From the NCBI GenBank assembly GCA_028565635.1, contig JAOXYB010090274.1:1-22225 (forward strand): a DNA stretch of 22,225 nt. The letters are read 5' to 3'. Positions 20,401 through 22,225 of the stretch are shown piece after piece. The position numbers were made by a program, and so were the translations under genes. Each line of letters starts with the position of its first letter. The first letter of the stretch is position 1. The notes beneath the pieces are model-generated. The model had not been told where the DNA came from and did no database searches. It saw only the letters and a program-made list of their open reading frames with translations. This stretch comes from Phoronis ovalis. Lineage: Eukaryota > Phoronida > Phoronidae.

Positions 20401-21568
20401 GGCCCGACCGTCTCACATTTGGCGTTTTCGCTTTCATTATATATTATTTTTAATAAACCCTGTTTAGCGGGCGCGACCGGTTCAAAAAATAATAGTACTT
20501 CTTTTATTATTGTTTTTCTTTTGTTTTTTAACACTAAATAAATCCCGACCAACTCGGATTTTAAGGGCTTTTGCCCGTTAAACACTTATTTTTAAAAATA
20601 AAACTACAGAAAACGCCCAGCCGACACGGTTTTTCAGGGATTTCGACCGTTAGACAAATTATCACTTTATTTGGTGTGATTTCAACAACAACTCCATTTG
20701 CTATATATAATATAAGTACACAATCAATCCCCCCACACTTCAATTGTAAAATATCTTTCTATAATATCTTGCCTGACGTTTCGATGATAAATTTTTCCAG
20801 TCCCAAATCGAGATAATTAAGTCTCTAGCCTGCAATTAATTTTTCGAGCTGGCGTATGCCTATAAACTTTTTTGTACAAAAACGTGGAAGCTGGACCCAG
20901 TACTTTGCAGGCTTCCCCTAAATAAAAGAATCCCATATTTTTTTGATAAATAAGGTATTTGGAAATTCTTTTTCTGTCATTTTGAGCAAAATTAAATCCC
21001 TTTTAGAATAAAAGTGATGAACACGCCCGATCCCAAAGAAGAGGGTACTCCGAGGAAAACGGATCGAGAAAAGATTGGCGTTTGAATATTACTACACTGA
21101 ACACTAATTTTGGGGGCTACGATGTTTACTCTGATTTGAAAATGCGTAAACTTTGACATGAAATGCTTGACAAATAACCGCCAGGTGGTCTCCAGTTTGC
21201 CATAACTCAAACATTTCATTGATTATGTCTGCACGAAAACTTGGTTATAAGTATAAGTCATAATCGCCTGGATCTGGTACTACTGTGGCATTATTGTAAA
21301 GTCAGTATAAATGTTATATAACAGTTGGTTACAACTGAATTGAACCTAAACGTATTGGGTCGTTATTATAAATATGTCATTACGTAGTAAATAAGGGAAG
21401 TAAAACCACATTAGTGTAATTAAATAATGAGAGTACTGAAGAAATTAAACAAAGTGCCAAAGGCACACTTACCTGACCAACGAACGATTTCATTACATAG
21501 GATGGTGGATGCAACATTGTCAGCGCACACGGTGCAGTTTTAGGACGTCCTCTATTAGAGTTATTCAT
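11321..21568 (-). CDS. Unnamed 682-aa protein with C-terminal DUF4347-like domain (12 exons)
   Basis: Exons in coding order are 21568-21473, 20114-19927, 18082-17270, 16782-16714, 15642-15482, 15152-15034, 14587-14470, 14008-13938, 13618-13533, 12095-11993, 11715-11637 and 11466-11321. All have GT-AG borders and all phases match, giving 682 codons plus TAG. Residues 1-95 are polar. Residues 96-365 are charged and disordered-looking, with basic clusters (KSRKTAKRIKTK at 195-206, KRRKSRQK at 349-356). About 385-470 is a helical charged stretch. About 478-630 resembles DUF4347, and the tail is acidic, ending YSDSDE. I do not recognise a named orthologue. Exons 4-12 are strongly supported. The joins 2-3 and 3-4 are less certain, so exons 1-2 could form a separate short gene or isoform, with a second start at 18120. 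Confidence 0.7.
11637..14008 (-). CDS. Exons 8-11: core of the DUF4347-like domain
   Basis: Exon 8 (14008-13938) ends KSIAFFLT, exon 9 (13618-13533) starts GGPNYFLL, exon 10 (12095-11993) carries AIHVLGCLSSNDPQG, and exon 11 (11715-11637) carries SKIKIPTGYKMN. In bacterial DUF4347 the matching blocks are a strand ending SHG, a strand ending YGC, and ADVAASTDLTG. Thr545 stands where the His would be, while Cys598 matches the Cys, 53 residues later. The fold is therefore probably kept but a His/Cys dyad is not. Confidence 0.72.
11688..11845. repeat. 53-bp unit in three tandem copies across a splice acceptor
   Basis: Copies start at 11688, 11741 and 11794. The first two are identical over the visible unit; the third ends slightly short (gtgacccatta for gtgaccacatta). 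Each copy contains, on the minus strand, the acceptor attttacag followed by the first 28 or so bases of exon 11. The gene therefore has three identical candidate 3' splice sites, after 11822, 11769 and 11716. Confidence 0.9.
12471..12905 (+). repeat. Dispersed G-rich-headed repeat, copy 3
   Basis: Opens GCCCGGGAGTACTATCATTG and has TTCTGCCGC at 12511-12519. It then iterates ATGGGG/GGGTGT plus T-runs (for example AAATGGGGTATGTTTT near 12795). Its end has ACCATGGGTAAGTTTTTTTACC, then catccccgccaagttttttg (from 12863). It is collinear with copy 2 but shorter, in the same orientation, and lies in intron 9 of the minus-strand gene. Confidence 0.55.
12949..13256. mobile_element. MITE-like element with long terminal inverted repeats
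   Basis: The left arm 12949-13016 (starting CTATCGTTTGCAACGAAATG) is the near-exact reverse complement of 13195-13256 (ending CATTTCGTTGTAAACGATAG), around a spacer of about 178 bp with no coding sequence. The arms share GACGTCGCATTTTATAA at the inner ends. A short, non-coding, AT-rich, long-armed element fits a non-autonomous foldback transposon. No target-site duplication is clear, so the outer ends are approximate. Confidence 0.65.
14470..15152 (-). CDS. Exons 6-7: start of the DUF4347-like domain
   Basis: Exon 6 (15152-15034) encodes NSMEEFDRIKKQ...VPPRVV after an aaag acceptor. Exon 7 (14587-14470) encodes LISSSVKKGEYLQKH...DFDAGDVHDIE. Together they give a first beta strand (PRVVLISSSV), a helix and a second strand (ILPIIYDF) followed by DAGDVHDIENKI. 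That is the order seen at the start of bacterial DUF4347 domains (IVFIDSSV..., VVVLD...DGLAQIAEAL). Phases 1/0 and 0/1 fit the neighbouring exons. Confidence 0.75.
15643..16713 (-). other. Intron 4 of the DUF4347-like gene
   Basis: AT-rich intron from CGAG|GTATGA to tttttatag. It contains an all-AT perfect hairpin (15966-15992, 12-bp stem, 3-nt loop). I see no coding exon in it, because exons 4 and 5 join in phase without one. Confidence 0.6.
16714..16782 (-). CDS. Exon 4 of the DUF4347-like gene (short)
   Basis: A 69-base exon encoding SSSNSDSVGIPTSNTFMLI and SKS, with a strong TCGAG|GTATGA donor in phase 2 that fits exon 5 (QFKKRFKQ...). The acceptor is ambiguous: gag, cag, cag and cag follow each other at three-base steps, so the start may be 16782, 16779, 16776 or 16773, all in frame. 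Confidence 0.65.
17270..18082 (-). CDS. Exon 3 of the DUF4347-like gene (largest exon)
   Basis: The open frame spans 18120-17257 with its own ATG at 18120 and a stop at 17257. The favoured exon begins at 18082, after the pyrimidine-rich acceptor cactatttcccag, and ends at 17270 with the donor AT|GTATGA, phase 2. It encodes 270 residues, from LSSGTVTN to ...DFERIQ: charged, disordered-looking, rich in Lys/Arg and Glu/Asp, without a recognised domain. If neither splice site is used it is a 287-aa single-exon gene. An AATAAA on this strand at 17043-17038 would then serve as its signal. Confidence 0.6.
18083..19926 (-). other. Intron 2 of the DUF4347-like gene, or spacer between two genes
   Basis: About 1.8 kb of AT-rich sequence with no convincing exon on either strand. 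It holds a hairpin (18478-18507, 9-bp stem TCTCGTCTT/AAGACGAGA with a 12-nt loop). If the ATG at 18120 starts a separate gene, its promoter would be here; no TATA or CCAAT arrangement stands out. Confidence 0.5.
19844..19849 (-). terminator. Possible intronic polyadenylation signal overlapping a stop codon
   Basis: On the minus strand, CAATAAAT contains both the TAA that ends the read-through frame of exon 2 and an AATAAA hexamer. A T-run (about nine T) and GT-rich sequence follow directly. This could end a short 121-aa isoform, or a separate small gene made of exons 1-2. Confidence 0.35.
19927..20114 (-). CDS. Exon 2 of the DUF4347-like gene
   Basis: Acceptor ctcttttag before CGTCCAAAAAC, phase 0, giving RPKTASNVYDANEDNYPTS and on to VFYT. 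The donor ACAAG|GTATTT is in phase 2 and matches the phase-2 acceptor of exon 3. Reading through the donor gives a TAA stop at 19845 whose bases overlap an AATAAA, so a short 121-aa isoform is possible. Confidence 0.55.
20115..21472 (-). other. Intron 1 of the DUF4347-like gene
   Basis: Bounded by GTAAGT (21472) and ctcttttag (20115). It holds the degenerate tandem repeat at 20395-20670. The remainder shows several stop-free frames of 60-81 codons without coding features. Confidence 0.55.
20395..20670. repeat. Degenerate tandem repeat, period about 75 bp
   Basis: Related blocks appear near 20399 (ggcccgaccgtctc), 20466 (gcgggcgcgaccggttc), 20544 (cccgaccaactcggatttta) and 20621 (ccgacacggtttttcaggga). 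The last two also share a CCGTTA-ACA block downstream. The blocks are GC-rich against an AT-rich background. Copies are too diverged to define edges well. Confidence 0.4.
21473..21568 (-). CDS. Exon 1 of the DUF4347-like gene (start codon exon)
   Basis: Encodes 32 residues from MNNSNRGRPKTAP to ...FVGQ and ends at a consensus CAG|GTAAGT donor in phase 0. The ATG at 21568-21566 (context acaaaATGaa) is the first visible start. Upstream (21569 on) is non-coding and presumably holds the promoter, but I see no convincing TATA box. Confidence 0.65.
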
Positions 21569-22225
21569 TTTGTATAGACAGTGATACTCTCGTCTTTATG
21601 GTAATCAGTATCGGTAAAGTAATTCAGCAATAGCTATTTAATGTACCAGGTTACTTTCCGCGACAATACAAAGCAATGTTTGAAATTCGTCTGTTATTAT
21701 ATAGCTACCACAGTTTAGTATATCTGTTTCAGCGTACAAGTAGAAATAATTAAGTGTCTGTTGCTTGGTAAAGCACGGGTCGTTTATTCTATTGTTTTGC
21801 ACTGTCTATTAATAATGTTTTAACATTTTATGGTATTTATGGTCAATAACGTTATTGGGATTTTATTACTGTGTGTTCAATAGGTTTTTATTCTTCTTAT
21901 GACTTAATTATCTATGACCTGTTCATCTGATTATTTTTTACAATAAATACACATTGATTTTCATCACATTCCACCACTATCCATTGAATGTGCTAAATAA
22001 TTGAAAACAAAACAATTATACTTCCTTCCAATGGTTATTGCTCATTCAGTCACGGTGGCAACGAATATGTGAAGCTGCAAACTCCACGTTTTAACTGCTG
22101 GTTTCAGAGACATTCAGACGGTCCCTATAGAAAGCCGGCGGATGGGGTTCAACGGATTTCGACCAAATTTGGCACGAAGATACATTGGAAGAATTTATTA
22201 AGATGTGCAAAATTTGAGGTTTTTG
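21569..22225. other. Upstream flank of the minus-strand gene
   Basis: AT-rich non-coding sequence that should include the promoter of the minus-strand gene. From about 22090 to the window end the composition changes (ggcggatggggttcaacgga, then ttcgaccaaatttggcacg). That resembles the edge of a repeated element running off the window. No gene is seen. Confidence 0.4.

Noticed and set aside
1-22225. tRNA, rRNA, CRISPR or bacterial operon features
   Set aside because: I saw no cloverleaf with A/B boxes, no rRNA-like block and no spacer-repeat array; the DNA is plainly intron-bearing eukaryotic sequence.

Overview
The window is AT-rich eukaryotic DNA with GT-AG introns, AATAAA polyadenylation signals and abundant short repeats. 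It looks like an invertebrate animal genome, most likely a lophotrochozoan such as a bivalve mollusc. That guess rests on the gene content (a ciliary CFAP157 gene and a C2H2 zinc-finger gene) and on a dispersed repeat family typical of marine invertebrates; the species cannot be named from the sequence alone.

Layout. (1) 332-5122, plus strand: a complete ten-coding-exon CFAP157 gene (567 aa after splicing), entered in its 5'UTR intron, with a polyadenylation signal at 5544. (2) 5550-7778: spacer and probable 5'UTR intron of the next gene, with a promoter-like segment (two CCAAT boxes, TATA, CRE-like site, a CTCF-like motif) at 5840-6035 and two copies of a dispersed repeat. (3) 7854-10211, plus strand: a single-coding-exon C2H2 zinc-finger protein of 785 aa with eleven fingers. 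(4) 11321-21568, minus strand, convergent with the zinc-finger gene: a twelve-exon gene model of 682 aa reconstructed exon by exon, every junction keeping frame. Its N-terminal two thirds are disordered and basic. Its C-terminal third resembles the DUF4347 domain best known from bacterial adhesin-like proteins, but lacks the His of the bacterial SHG motif while keeping the Cys. (5) Its introns and flanks hold a MITE-like inverted repeat (12949-13256), a third copy of the dispersed repeat, a 53-bp triplication across a splice acceptor (11688-11845) and a degenerate roughly 75-bp tandem repeat (about 20395-20670).

Nothing indicates that the three genes work in one pathway. CFAP157 is a ciliary/sperm-flagellum protein, the zinc-finger protein is a probable DNA-binding regulator, and the minus-strand gene is unnamed. 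The most novel item is the minus-strand DUF4347-like gene. Its weakest points are the joins exon 2-exon 3 and exon 3-exon 4; exons 4-12 are strongly supported by phase and donor/acceptor quality.
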